Assembly (NCBI GenBank): GCA_003116975.1
Contig: BGKB01000037.1
Coordinates: 124,001-188,000, forward strand
DNA: 64,000 nucleotides
Direction of reading: 5' to 3'
From: Aurantiochytrium sp. KH105
Lineage: Eukaryota; Sar; Bigyra; Thraustochytrida; Thraustochytriidae
The translations under genes were made by a program, and so were the position numbers. Every line of letters begins with the position of its first letter. Within the stretch, counting starts at the first letter, position 1. The notes beneath the pieces were generated by a model that made no database searches, was not told the DNA's origin, and saw nothing but the letters and a program-made list of their open reading frames with translations. Shown one piece after another: positions 1-8,605 of this stretch.

Positions 1-108
1 TAACATGCGACGCAAACAAATTTTCGTTAGTTGCTGCCTGATTCATCATCTGTCGCAGTCCAAGCCAAGGCACCTCACATTTTCCTTTAGTGTGAACGTA
101 CAATTTAC

Positions 109-441
109 CTTGACGGTTTGATAATCTGCGCCACAAACTCTGCAGCTCAGGGTCGCCATACCCTTAACGTGCTCTCTGTGCGAAAAGATGTCCTCAGGTT
201 AGTCGTTTGATCAAGGTTGCGAAAGAAAGAAGCGATGGACAAGAAAACGTTGTGAGAGTCGGCAGGCACATACGCAGGCACACAGACAGGCAGAGAAGCG
301 AGCGAGGAACGAGATTTCTGCGACTTACATTTTGCAGGTGACGGCGTCATCCGTGGAGCAAAAGGGACACTTGAAGACCTTGCTGACCGTGGCGCGCTTC
401 TTGGTCGTGACCTTCTTCTGCGACCTCCTTCGGCGGCCCAT
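109..441 (-). CDS. ELOF1: Transcription elongation factor 1 homolog (Elf1/ELOF1), 5' part, 3' exon outside window
   Basis: Elf1/ELOF1 is a small zinc-binding factor that travels with RNA polymerase II through chromatin. Exon 1 (441-329) starts with the family hallmark MGRRRR basic tail and carries the first zinc pair CPFC at residues 25-28, then stops in frame only because a GTAAGT donor lies at 328-323. The acceptor CACAG ends at 176, and exon 2 (175-109) gives the second zinc pair in SCRVCGADYQTVK, which aligns with ISCTVC of animal ELOF1. A second donor GTAAAT lies at 108-103. A CTAAC branch site at 25-33 is followed by no AG before the window edge, so the last exon (the acidic C-terminus) lies outside. 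The intron phases join in frame. The identification rests on motif order; the final exon is unseen. Confidence 0.88.
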
Positions 442-1087
442 GCTCGCCGCCGCCAAGAACGCGCCTGCCTCGGCGGTCTCGCGCAACCACCGCCGGAGGA
501 CCCGGCGAAGAGACGCGGAGGGAGGGCGCGCGGGGGGGCGTCTCGAGTCTGGGCGCCACGCAGAAGCGGCGGGCGCGGCGGGCGCGGTGAGGCGACGCGA
601 TGCAATACGGTGTCTGGTGGATCGAGCGAGCTCTCGGCCCAGTGAAAAAAAATAATTGAAAAAGTAAAGGGGCCTATCCCGGTCGCAGCGCCGCGTTCGC
701 GAGTAATAGGGACCAAATCGAACGGTCAAACTTCAAGTCGAATGGGGGTGCTTGAGACGTGTAGCTTCGAGGAACGAGAAACGGGGGCTTCTCGCTCGCT
801 CTGCGATCGTAGGCTGCTCGCGATAAATCCAAGATCTACGTGGTTGCTTGTTCATTTGGTTGATTGGCTGGTGGCTTTGCGTTGACTTGAGAGTCGGCAA
901 GCTCATCGGCAAGCTGGGGAGCTTCGCCACGAGTCGACGTGGGGACAGTATCGATTCCATGTCTCGGACTGCTTCGCAAGCAAAAGGAAAGACGCTCCGT
1001 AGGCGATAAGAAGGTGTTGCTCTGCCCTGCGGACAATAGAGTCTCTCGAACGAGGCAGTTTAACATCAACTTGACAACACTGATAGT
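442..1087. promoter_or_regulatory. Divergent intergenic region between Elf1 and an unrecognised protein gene
   Basis: This 646-bp gap separates two divergently transcribed genes and should hold both promoters. Its proximal half (442-620) is GC-rich and antisense to ORFs that look like chance reading frames; the distal half is less GC-rich. I see no clear TATA box, RNA gene or repeat. Confidence 0.4.
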
Positions 1088-2932
1088 ATGCGCGCAATGA
1101 GAATTGGAGTGCCAACCGTCGATGTGCACGAGCTATTGGCCAAGCTTGACGCTGCAGGTACTTTAGCATCGGCACCAATCAATGACTCTCGTCGATCAGA
1201 GAATCATGAAGCAAATGGGAATAATATTGAAGTTCCAGTGTCAGCGCAACGAAGATCGAAAAAGCTCACACAAAAGAAGTCCAAGTCGAAGAAAGCAACA
1301 GACAAAAGCACTAGCGACTTGCCTCGAGACCAAGACAATGTGACACCTGATGCTCGTACGCAGAATATTGAGGGTACCCTTTCTCCCCATGTCGAGAGCA
1401 CACTTTCTTCTGATGACATGAGCACACACACACGCACGTCGAGACAAAGCAATGGCCTTGACAGAACCACTGCTGCTAACAAGGGCCAGTTCGCAGCTGT
1501 TGACTGGAAGATCTGGCTTGAAAGCGATTGGATGCGCGCATATCTTGGCAAAATACCAGGATGTCCTGATGCAGGCAACGTAACAGACGAGGATAGCACC
1601 AATCGTGCAAAGAAAAACGAAAAGAAATACCTTTTGAGACTCGTCGCGCGGTCGCTAGACACTCCAATCTCTGTGAAATGTAGATTGCTGGTCATAATAG
1701 GGGAGTCGCAGGAGTGCACCACAAAAATCATCAAAGCTCCTCCCGCAAGAATTGGCAAAACACTCGAATGCAACTTCATCTCGCGAATCCTCAGCGAAAT
1801 GTGTATGTGTGAGGCAACAGCAGTGGAATGCCAGAGTTTGTCTGACGAACTCTGGCATCATAACGCATATCAAGTCACACGAGCTGGGAAAGCAGAACCT
1901 GTTCCCATGGATAGCGACGGCTGGGCACTCTGCGGAGATCTTAGCCCTGGCAAAAGCTTGGAATGTATTTTGCAGCTTCGGCCCATGAGCTGGCCCAGGT
2001 CTCGTGAGATATCTCTGGCACTTTGCTTTGCTACGGGTCCGGTCCACCGCAGAAATTATATTGTATCCCCAACGTTCAGTCCTGCTGCAGGTCCATCAAG
2101 CGAGATAATTTCACGTGCGAACACAGTTGACTCTGCCAGAGTGGTACCAACAAGCACTTCGGGAAGCATTTCACACGTGCAAAAGGCTAGTATCCACCCC
2201 AACCAGGAGGCCACAGAGATTGATTGCACATACAGACTTTCTCGTCGTCAACGCGATACATTCACACGGCCAACTCAAGCCACACCACCACCAGTGTCTG
2301 ACAAAGTATTGGAAAAGGCGATAAAAGGGGAAGACGAACAACAACGCACAAATCCTCTCGCTGAAGCAACGCATCCTCGACGACGCAAACGCATTTCCAA
2401 GAATAATGATGCGAAAGGCTGTCATCGGAAAGTCATTCAGCCGCCTCCCGGGCACGGAGCTTCTTCAAGAGGATCTGCGCGGGAGCATCATTTGGGTGAG
2501 GCAGCTGCAACGTCTCGGAAGAGAGATAGTGAAAATTCACTCGTCCAAGACGAGGAATGCATGCGTCAGCGTCTTGAGCGTCAAAATCAGGTCCAAACCG
2601 TTTCGTTACAGCTGAGCAGGGCCCTTGAACCACTTCGAAGCGCAAAACGGCTCGTCGATGCGTCAAATGAAACACAAGGGCTCGGGGCAGCTGCAAGGGA
2701 GCTTCGCGACCGCTCTGCAGCACTACGAGCTGCTGTTCTCACGCTCAAAGTTGCTGAAGGTGGGCGCGATGAACAGTCAAAGAGTGTGAACGCGGAGAGC
2801 ACCATTGATTTGACTGGCGTCGACAGTTTTGTCTGCAATGAGCTTCGGCGTAAGTTTGTCAATGCGCAGACGGCAGTCGCGTCGCTTGCAAATGCATTTG
2901 GGGAAAACAAAACGAGACCAGAAACACATTGA
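1088..2932 (+). CDS. Unrecognised 614-residue protein, Ser/Lys-rich with C-terminal helical segment
   Basis: This is a single long open frame starting at ATG 1088 (a second ATG lies three codons on). I do not recognise the family. Residues 1-130 are polar and Ser/Lys/Thr-rich and probably disordered, with a basic stretch near residue 60 that could be a nuclear signal. Residues 137-330 look folded, with Trp, Cys and hydrophobic strands (begins VDWKIWLESDWM). Residues 330-490 are again low-complexity and basic. The last 120 residues are Leu/Ala/Arg-rich and look like a helix or short coiled coil. It converges with the minus-strand gene at 3144. The alternating folded and disordered layout would suit a nuclear regulatory protein, but that is only a guess. 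Confidence 0.7.
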   Translation: MRAMRIGVPTVDVHELLAKLDAAGTLASAPINDSRRSENHEANGNNIEVPVSAQRRSKKLTQKKSKSKKATDKSTSDLPRDQDNVTPDARTQNIEGTLSPHVESTLSSDDMSTHTRTSRQSNGLDRTTAANKGQFAAVDWKIWLESDWMRAYLGKIPGCPDAGNVTDEDSTNRAKKNEKKYLLRLVARSLDTPISVKCRLLVIIGESQECTTKIIKAPPARIGKTLECNFISRILSEMCMCEATAVECQSLSDELWHHNAYQVTRAGKAEPVPMDSDGWALCGDLSPGKSLECILQLRPMSWPRSREISLALCFATGPVHRRNYIVSPTFSPAAGPSSEIISRANTVDSARVVPTSTSGSISHVQKASIHPNQEATEIDCTYRLSRRQRDTFTRPTQATPPPVSDKVLEKAIKGEDEQQRTNPLAEATHPRRRKRISKNNDAKGCHRKVIQPPPGHGASSRGSAREHHLGEAAATSRKRDSENSLVQDEECMRQRLERQNQVQTVSLQLSRALEPLRSAKRLVDASNETQGLGAAARELRDRSAALRAAVLTLKVAEGGRDEQSKSVNAESTIDLTGVDSFVCNELRRKFVNAQTAVASLANAFGENKTRPETH

Positions 2933-3143
2933 CGCTTGCGATCAAATTCACCACTGAATTGAGTGGTGCTGACAGCTCTGACTGAGACAAGCAAGCGGGC
3001 GCAGATGATATGCTAATGCAAAGGCAGCATTTCCATTGCTTGCAAGCGCTCTCGCAAACAAGTAAAAGACCCAAAACTGATTAACGCTTGCAGTTATTTG
3101 TTTACATTATAATAAAAAGGGCGCAGCGAAGCACAAGACTTTG

Positions 3144-3788
3144 TTAAAGACTAATCGATCCTTCGAGAGGCGCAAGTACGCCCTCCAAGGCAAAGTTGGA
3201 CCGCCAATCCTCATCATCGTCGAGGGGACGTCGCTGTTGACGAGGCACTCGTTGCGGCCGGGGTCGCACGCGTCGTACAAAGGCATCTACAGGGACGTTC
3301 TGTTTGTAGTTACCAAGCACTTGGGAGACCACGAGGGGCTGGCTGCCAGTGCAAGTGTGAGCTTGAGCTACTTGCGCAGAGGCCTCTCGAAGAACCTTGT
3401 CAGTGGCCCGCCAGCCCATTGGGAGCGCCGGTTCATGTGCACTCTCGCGAGCCTCCGCGACGAAGATCTCGGGAAGGCTTAGCTTTACACCGAGTGGGGC
3501 TCTTTCAGATGAAAGTCCTTCCATGGCAGCGTCAAGATTCTCTTGTAAGGTGTCGATGTCGGCTTTGTTTGCCAGTGTTTCGACGCTTGTTGTTCGAACA
3601 GCATACAGGGTTTTCTCTTGCTCCAAAGTCATTTTGCGTCGAGCAGGTTGTGACATGCTGGCGTCACCTTTACGCGTCGGAGTAGCTCCTGCAGCACTAA
3701 AACCTTTGCTGCCTACGGGTTCGTCAATGCCTCTGAACGCTGCCGTCTTGCTCAACTCCTGATAGGTTTCCTCTAGTGCTGTGTTCAT
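3144..3788 (-). CDS. Unrecognised 214-residue protein, possibly extended N-terminally
   Basis: The first in-frame ATG is at 3788 (MNTALEETYQEL). The same frame stays open upstream to about 3914 and remains protein-like there (it includes YWLAEFGKQT), but has no ATG, so either a non-ATG start or an upstream exon is possible. The product is polar with a Pro/Arg-rich segment near the C-terminus and no membrane segment or motif that I can name. It lies 211 bp beyond the convergent gene ending at 2932. Short, Tyr/Arg-rich proteins of this kind are common among axonemal inner proteins, but I have no specific match. Confidence 0.5.
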   Translation of the reverse strand: MNTALEETYQELSKTAAFRGIDEPVGSKGFSAAGATPTRKGDASMSQPARRKMTLEQEKTLYAVRTTSVETLANKADIDTLQENLDAAMEGLSSERAPLGVKLSLPEIFVAEARESAHEPALPMGWRATDKVLREASAQVAQAHTCTGSQPLVVSQVLGNYKQNVPVDAFVRRVRPRPQRVPRQQRRPLDDDEDWRSNFALEGVLAPLEGSISL

Positions 3789-4194
3789 TGGAAAAACAGT
3801 CTCTTTCTGTGTCTGTTTACCAAATTCCGCGAGCCAATAATCTTGTGCCGCCACGCAGCGAGCTGGCGTCCTCGAAGATCTGCTTGCCTTCGTCTCCGAA
3901 TCTTGCTCGCTCACGAGGCTGCTTTCCCGCTCGCCTGTTCATCTCACGATGCACATGCCTCTGTCCAGAAATATATGTCCCAGCTGCGCGCGGCGGAACG
4001 GGGGTTCTCGGAATGGAGTACACACCTTACGTTCTCAAAAGGAAAAATTGGGTGACTTATTGTTTTGTTATACGTAATGAAACGATTTTCTGGGATCTAT
4101 TCGACATCTGCGTCTATGGACGACGGACAAAGATCCAAGCCTAGAAGCCTCAGGTTGCGCAGAGAGACACAGGCAGATTCTTGGCTATGCCAGA

Positions 4195-6228
4195 TTAGTG
4201 CAGGCGTACAGCCGAGGCGTGCTCCTCCGCCGGCGAAGCGCGCTCAAGATCCTTGACGTTGCACGGCTCCGACGGGGTCGACTGCGTCTCAATGTTGACC
4301 AGAGAGCGCGACTTGCAGTACCAAGCGCTGCCGAGAGCAATCGTGGTGCAGAAAAAGATGACGGCAAGGACCGTCGTGGCAATCTCCCATCCAGACGCCT
4401 TGTTCGCAACAGAGGCAGACACGACAGTAAAATCGACAACCGCGTACTTGACCGCGCCTTCGCTGAAGATAGGCACACTGGCGCTGACATCAATGGGCTC
4501 AAAGTCCGAGTACAGGTCGATAAGGTACGTGGGCGCGTTGCTGTTGGTCGTGGTGCTGCTCGACGAGTCGGTACTCAGCTCAAATTCGTCCGAGTTCTGC
4601 GGCCACACCTTGTAGCCGAGATCTCGAAGAGACGACACGGTGAGGGTGGAGAGCGGCTGGTCGTGACCATACTGGGTTCCGGTCATCAGCTCATCCTCGA
4701 AAACGGACTGAGACCAGTGGTAGATGGAGCTGCTGTTCACATCAAGCGGCACACTCTCGCCGGCATTTCCTCCAACGAGCTGGTAGCCCCAGATACCCTT
4801 GGAGCCGGTGTATGTCTTCGAGTCAGCGTCAACAAGACCAAACGCGTCCCAGAGCGAGCCAACGCCCAGCACATGGCCAATCTCGTGCTCGATAATCTCC
4901 TCAAAGTGATAGTGGTCGAGCATCTTGACGGTCCTGCTGCTGTCCGAGTTGACGGTGATCACACCAACGCGCGTAAAGTAGGTGTCATCCGATTGAGCAA
5001 AGATGCACGGCTTGGCAGTGATGAAAGACGCATCTTCGCCGTTGGCGATGACCTGCACAAGAATGAGAAGGTTGTCGACACTGTCTCCGGAGGCAAAGGT
5101 GTAGTCGATGCCGCAGAAGTCGGAGAGACTCGTCTCCTCCTCAAAGGTGATGGCGTCGTGCTCGGTGCGGATAACGTTGCTCCAGTTGGTGGCGGCGTTG
5201 GTAATGGCTGTCTCAATGCGATCCTCATAGTCCGAAAGCGTGTTGGATACGAGTTCCACCTTGACAAATTCCGAGGCCGCCGTCGTTGAGGTTAAGGACG
5301 AGCTGGAAGAGACCTCGAAATCAATTACAGCGTAAGAGACGGCACCATTGCTGAAGACGGGCACACTTGCGCTGACGTCGACCGACTCAAAGTCCATGTA
5401 TAGATCGATAAGGTACTTGGGCGCGTTGCTGTTGTTGTTGCTGCTGCTGCTGCTTGACGAGTCGGTGCTCAGCTCAAATTCGTCCGAGTTCTGCGGCCAC
5501 ACTTTGTAGCCGAGATCACGAAGAGACGACACGGTGAGGGTGGAGAGCGGCTGGTCGTGCCCATACTGGGTTCCGGTCATCAGCTCATCCTCGAAAACGG
5601 ACTGAGACCAGTGGTAGATGGAGCTGCTGTTCACATCAAGCGGCACGCCTTCGTCAGAGCCTCCGACGAGCTGGTAGCCCCAGATACCCTTGGAGCCGGT
5701 GTATGTCTTCGAGTCAGCGTCGACAAGACCAAACGCGTCCCAGAGCGAGCCAACGCCCAGCACATGGCCAATCTCGTGCTCGATAATCTCCTCAAAGTGA
5801 TAGTGGTCGAGCATCTTGACGGTCCTGCTGCTGTCCGAGTTGACGGTGATCACACCAACGCGCGTAAAGTAGGTGTCATCCGATTGAGCAAAGATGCACG
5901 GCTTGGCAGTGATGAAAGACGCATCTTCGCCGTTGGCGATGACCTGCACAAGAATGAGAAGGTTGTCGACACTGTCTCCGGAGGCAAAGGTGTAGTCGAT
6001 GCCGCAGAAGTCGGAGAGACTCGTCTCCTCCTCAAAGGTGATGGCGTCGTGCTCGGTGCGGATAACGTTGCTCCAGTTGGTGGCGGCGTTGGTAATGGCT
6101 GTCTCAATGCGATCCTCATAGTCCGAAAGCGTGTTGGACACGAGCTCAATCTCGATAAAGTCTGCGGCAGCCTGCGACACGAGCAGAGCCATAGCTGCCA
6201 CCATGGCGGGCATCATTCGGGGCGCCAT
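4195..6228 (-). CDS. Membrane-anchored leishmanolysin-like metalloprotease with two tandem HExxH domains
   Basis: The start is ATG 6228 in good context (AAGATGG); the open frame upstream lacks an ATG and is Lys/Pro low-complexity. A signal peptide (MMPAMVAAMALLVSQAAA) is followed by two copies of one protease domain. Each copy has HEIGHVLGVGSLW (two zinc His plus catalytic Glu) and, downstream, YHWSQSVFEDELMTG, whose His fits the third zinc ligand of the M8 (leishmanolysin) pattern HW...ELM. The second copy is followed by a hydrophobic segment near the C-terminus (ATTVLAVIFFCTTIALGSAW) and a short cytoplasmic tail, so this is a type I membrane protein with both protease domains outside the cell or in the secretory lumen. 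The copies are offset by 891 bp and share an identical DNA stretch of more than 400 bp. Substrate is unknown. Confidence 0.85.
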   Translation of the reverse strand: MAPRMMPAMVAAMALLVSQAAADFIEIELVSNTLSDYEDRIETAITNAATNWSNVIRTEHDAITFEEETSLSDFCGIDYTFASGDSVDNLLILVQVIANGEDASFITAKPCIFAQSDDTYFTRVGVITVNSDSSRTVKMLDHYHFEEIIEHEIGHVLGVGSLWDAFGLVDADSKTYTGSKGIWGYQLVGGSDEGVPLDVNSSSIYHWSQSVFEDELMTGTQYGHDQPLSTLTVSSLRDLGYKVWPQNSDEFELSTDSSSSSSSNNNSNAPKYLIDLYMDFESVDVSASVPVFSNGAVSYAVIDFEVSSSSSLTSTTAASEFVKVELVSNTLSDYEDRIETAITNAATNWSNVIRTEHDAITFEEETSLSDFCGIDYTFASGDSVDNLLILVQVIANGEDASFITAKPCIFAQSDDTYFTRVGVITVNSDSSRTVKMLDHYHFEEIIEHEIGHVLGVGSLWDAFGLVDADSKTYTGSKGIWGYQLVGGNAGESVPLDVNSSSIYHWSQSVFEDELMTGTQYGHDQPLSTLTVSSLRDLGYKVWPQNSDEFELSTDSSSSTTTNSNAPTYLIDLYSDFEPIDVSASVPIFSEGAVKYAVVDFTVVSASVANKASGWEIATTVLAVIFFCTTIALGSAWYCKSRSLVNIETQSTPSEPCNVKDLERASPAEEHASAVRLH
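4806..6134 (-). repeat. Internal tandem duplication of a protease domain, 891-bp offset
   Basis: The DNA around 4806-5243 recurs 891 bp away at about 5697-6134. Only one base difference was noticed near the left end (gtcaacaag against gtcgacaag) and none over the next 400 bp. The flanks of the copies, including the Ser-rich linkers and the beta-rich segments after them, are clearly more diverged. Perfect identity inside diverged flanks points to recent gene conversion or unequal exchange rather than a fresh duplication of the whole unit. Confidence 0.85.
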
Positions 6229-8605
6229 CTTGTCTTCTCTCCTTTGCTTGGCTTCTTTCTTTCCCTTGTTCTTTGGTTTGGGTTTGGGGTTTGCTTTTGG
6301 TTTTGGTTTTGTCTTTCGCGTTTTCTCCACGCGACCAAGGCACTCATGTCTCTGCAAGCTTCAATAGGTACATCAAAGCAGGCGCACGCACCTTGCAGCT
6401 GCGTCCTTGCGCGCCGAGTCCGCGAAGATACACCAGAGCTCGTCATGACGCCTTCCCCGCTTGACGCTCTCTCTCAATCTTCCTAACTCGCAGTCAATTC
6501 TAAATGCGGCGATTCGGCGCCCAAACGGGGAGAACGCTCGATCGCACCGACACCGCCTGTCCTCAGTGCACCATTATGTAGTCCATGTAGTGTGGTATTA
6601 TCTGAGCAGCGACAGGTGCAGCGTGATGCAGCGTAGTGCAGCGCAGCACAGGGGAGCCACGCGCCACGCGTTCGTCTCGTCGCCTGAGGAAGCAGGTTGC
6701 GGGCCTTAGCCGGGCCCTGAATTCACCGGTGAGACAAGTACAGGCCCGCGAAGGACTCTCTCCGGCCCGTTATTTGCGGCTCGCATCGGCGCCAGACGGC
6801 TTCACGCCGTTGCTACGCCGTCGTCGTCGTCGCCGTCATCGTCGTCGTCGTCGTCTGCTTCGTCGTTTTTTCTCCGTTGGTTGATCGCTTCGCAACGCCT
6901 GCATGCTCTGGCTCAGCGCGTCGAGGCGGTTATGGGTGGCCACCGCCGCGCAGAAATGGTTACCCTCGCCGCACCCGGGGGGCGGAGCGCTTCCCGAGCA
7001 CGCACGCCGGAGCACTGCGGGTCCTCCGCGACCGTGCCGGGCGCGACTGTGGGGCTGGGCGGGACCAAGCGCACGTGGCCGCACGTGGGAGCGCGTGCAC
7101 CAACAACTGCCACTGCAGGCTGCATTTGCGTGCGGCGCGCCTGCGGTTCGGAGGCGCAGGTGTGAGGCAAGGCGCGAGCCAGATATCGAATGCGGCTGTG
7201 GGCGTTGCGTGGGCAGCTCTGGGGCATGTGTTGGTGCCGCGGGATGTTTTCCCCACGGGATGCGGCGTAGCGCACGTGAGAGGGTCGGCCAGAGGCCGGA
7301 CTTATTTGCGGCTGCTCGCTCGCTCGCTCACTCGCTCACTCGTAAAGGCTGGTTCGCGGCTGGGAGGCGCAAGTCCAGATGATAGATGCGCATGCGTGCA
7401 GACAGAGTCATGACACCGACAGAGATTGTCCAATGCAGCTTTTCGAGAACGCGCGCTTTGCGAGGGGGGAGGACGGCGTCGAGATGCGTTCAGATGAGCG
7501 AGTGCATGTGAGGAAAGAGCTGCAGCATGCCGTCGCATCGATGCATTCTCGAAGACGATTGCATGACAGGCGTCTAAGCGACGTGAAAAAGAGAAAAAAG
7601 ATGTTGCGCATTTCTTGTACGTGCGCCTGCTTGAGCAGTTGGTTGTTTGACTCGTCATCCGAGTCGCGATAAAAAAGTCTATTCTTTCGGGCCCGAATCA
7701 CTCAGCACTTGCTGCTAATAGCGGTGCCGCGGGGCAATCTTAGATTGATGTGGGGCCTGTGGTGCCCGGTGAGGCGCAATGCATTGGCATCATCCCGCCA
7801 TGGCCTAGTGAAGATGAGAATGCATCGAGCTCTCATCACGCTAAAGTCGTGGCGACAGCGAGACGTTGACAAGCCAAGGTCGGGATGCGATGATGCTGAA
7901 GTCGAGAAGATCAACAGCTGGCCACAACTCGACTCGAATCGGCACGAGTTGCTTCTGCAATGCTCGGCTTTACAGGACTTTACATTGCAGAACTTGATTT
8001 TCTTTGACCTATGCGTAATTTAGCTGGATGGGGATATTGACAAAAGAAGCAACTGCGGACAACAAGCTAGTGTAAAAGGTACCTCGCTTAGTTTTCAAGT
8101 CAAACACCCGAGGGCGTAAAGATTAATTGCAGGCAAAGCAAAGAGGTAGACCTGTTCGAAGATCGGCAGTTGCATCTTGGAGACGCACTTACAGTCAGCA
8201 CGCGCGCGAGAGAGAGTGTGTGGGAGTGCGAGTGAGACGGAGAGAGAGACACAAGTCTTATAGGAATAAAAGAAGTCTGCTAACGAAATCAGCAAGTAAA
8301 TCGAAAGCTGCTTTGAAATGGAAAGCGAAAGAACGAGGATTGGTCTGAATACCGACGGGAAGATTGTTGCCTTGAAATTTCTTGGCAATTCAATCTTCAG
8401 CAACGCCGCACCCTTGTTGCCGTCATTGTTCGGCAAAGGAGAGCTTTCCCTTCAAGAAAATGCTAACATGAAATAATCATCAACTGACCGCGCAACTTCA
8501 TGATCGCCAAATAATTTTTAAAGTTCATCTTTCAAGTCTGATGAGAGTCTGCAAATCTTCTCATACTCATTCAAGGATATATGTCCAGGCTTCAGATGAT
8601 CATGA
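6229..8605. other. Gene-poor 2.4-kb region
   Basis: The stretch upstream of the metalloprotease start is G/T-rich near 6235-6310. About 6600-7400 is GC-rich and includes a CGT/CGTC microsatellite at 6819-6865 and a CTCG run at 7316-7341. About 7950-8540 is notably AT-richer than the rest of the window. Several ORFs of 70-180 codons run through it, but they are Arg/Ala/Pro-rich in the GC-rich part and look like chance. I found no tRNA box pair or snRNA signature. The only coding-like stretch is the small ORF at 8318-8476. Confidence 0.5.
8318..8476 (+). CDS. Possible 52-residue small protein or orphan exon
   Basis: The ORF starts at ATG 8318 in a fair context (GAAATGG) and ends at TAA 8474-8476. 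Its composition is unusually protein-like for this gap: it begins MESERTRIGLNTDGKIVALK, has a hydrophobic centre and ends in QENANMK. A CTAAC-like branch sequence lies just upstream at 8279-8283 with possible acceptors after it, so this could also be the last exon of a spliced gene whose 5' exons I cannot find. The opposite strand also carries an open frame, so chance is a real alternative. I do not recognise a family. Confidence 0.22.
   Translation: MESERTRIGLNTDGKIVALKFLGNSIFSNAAPLLPSLFGKGELSLQENANMK

Noticed and set aside
4198-6486. Two long plus-strand ORFs opposite the metalloprotease
   Set aside because: They mirror the two protease repeats; the sense strand has signal peptide, zinc motifs and membrane anchor.
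6229-8317. Search for tRNA, 5S rRNA and spliceosomal RNA genes in the large gap
   Set aside because: No A/B box pair, U2 or U6 signature words or cloverleaf could be found by eye; a covariance-model scan would be needed to exclude them fully.
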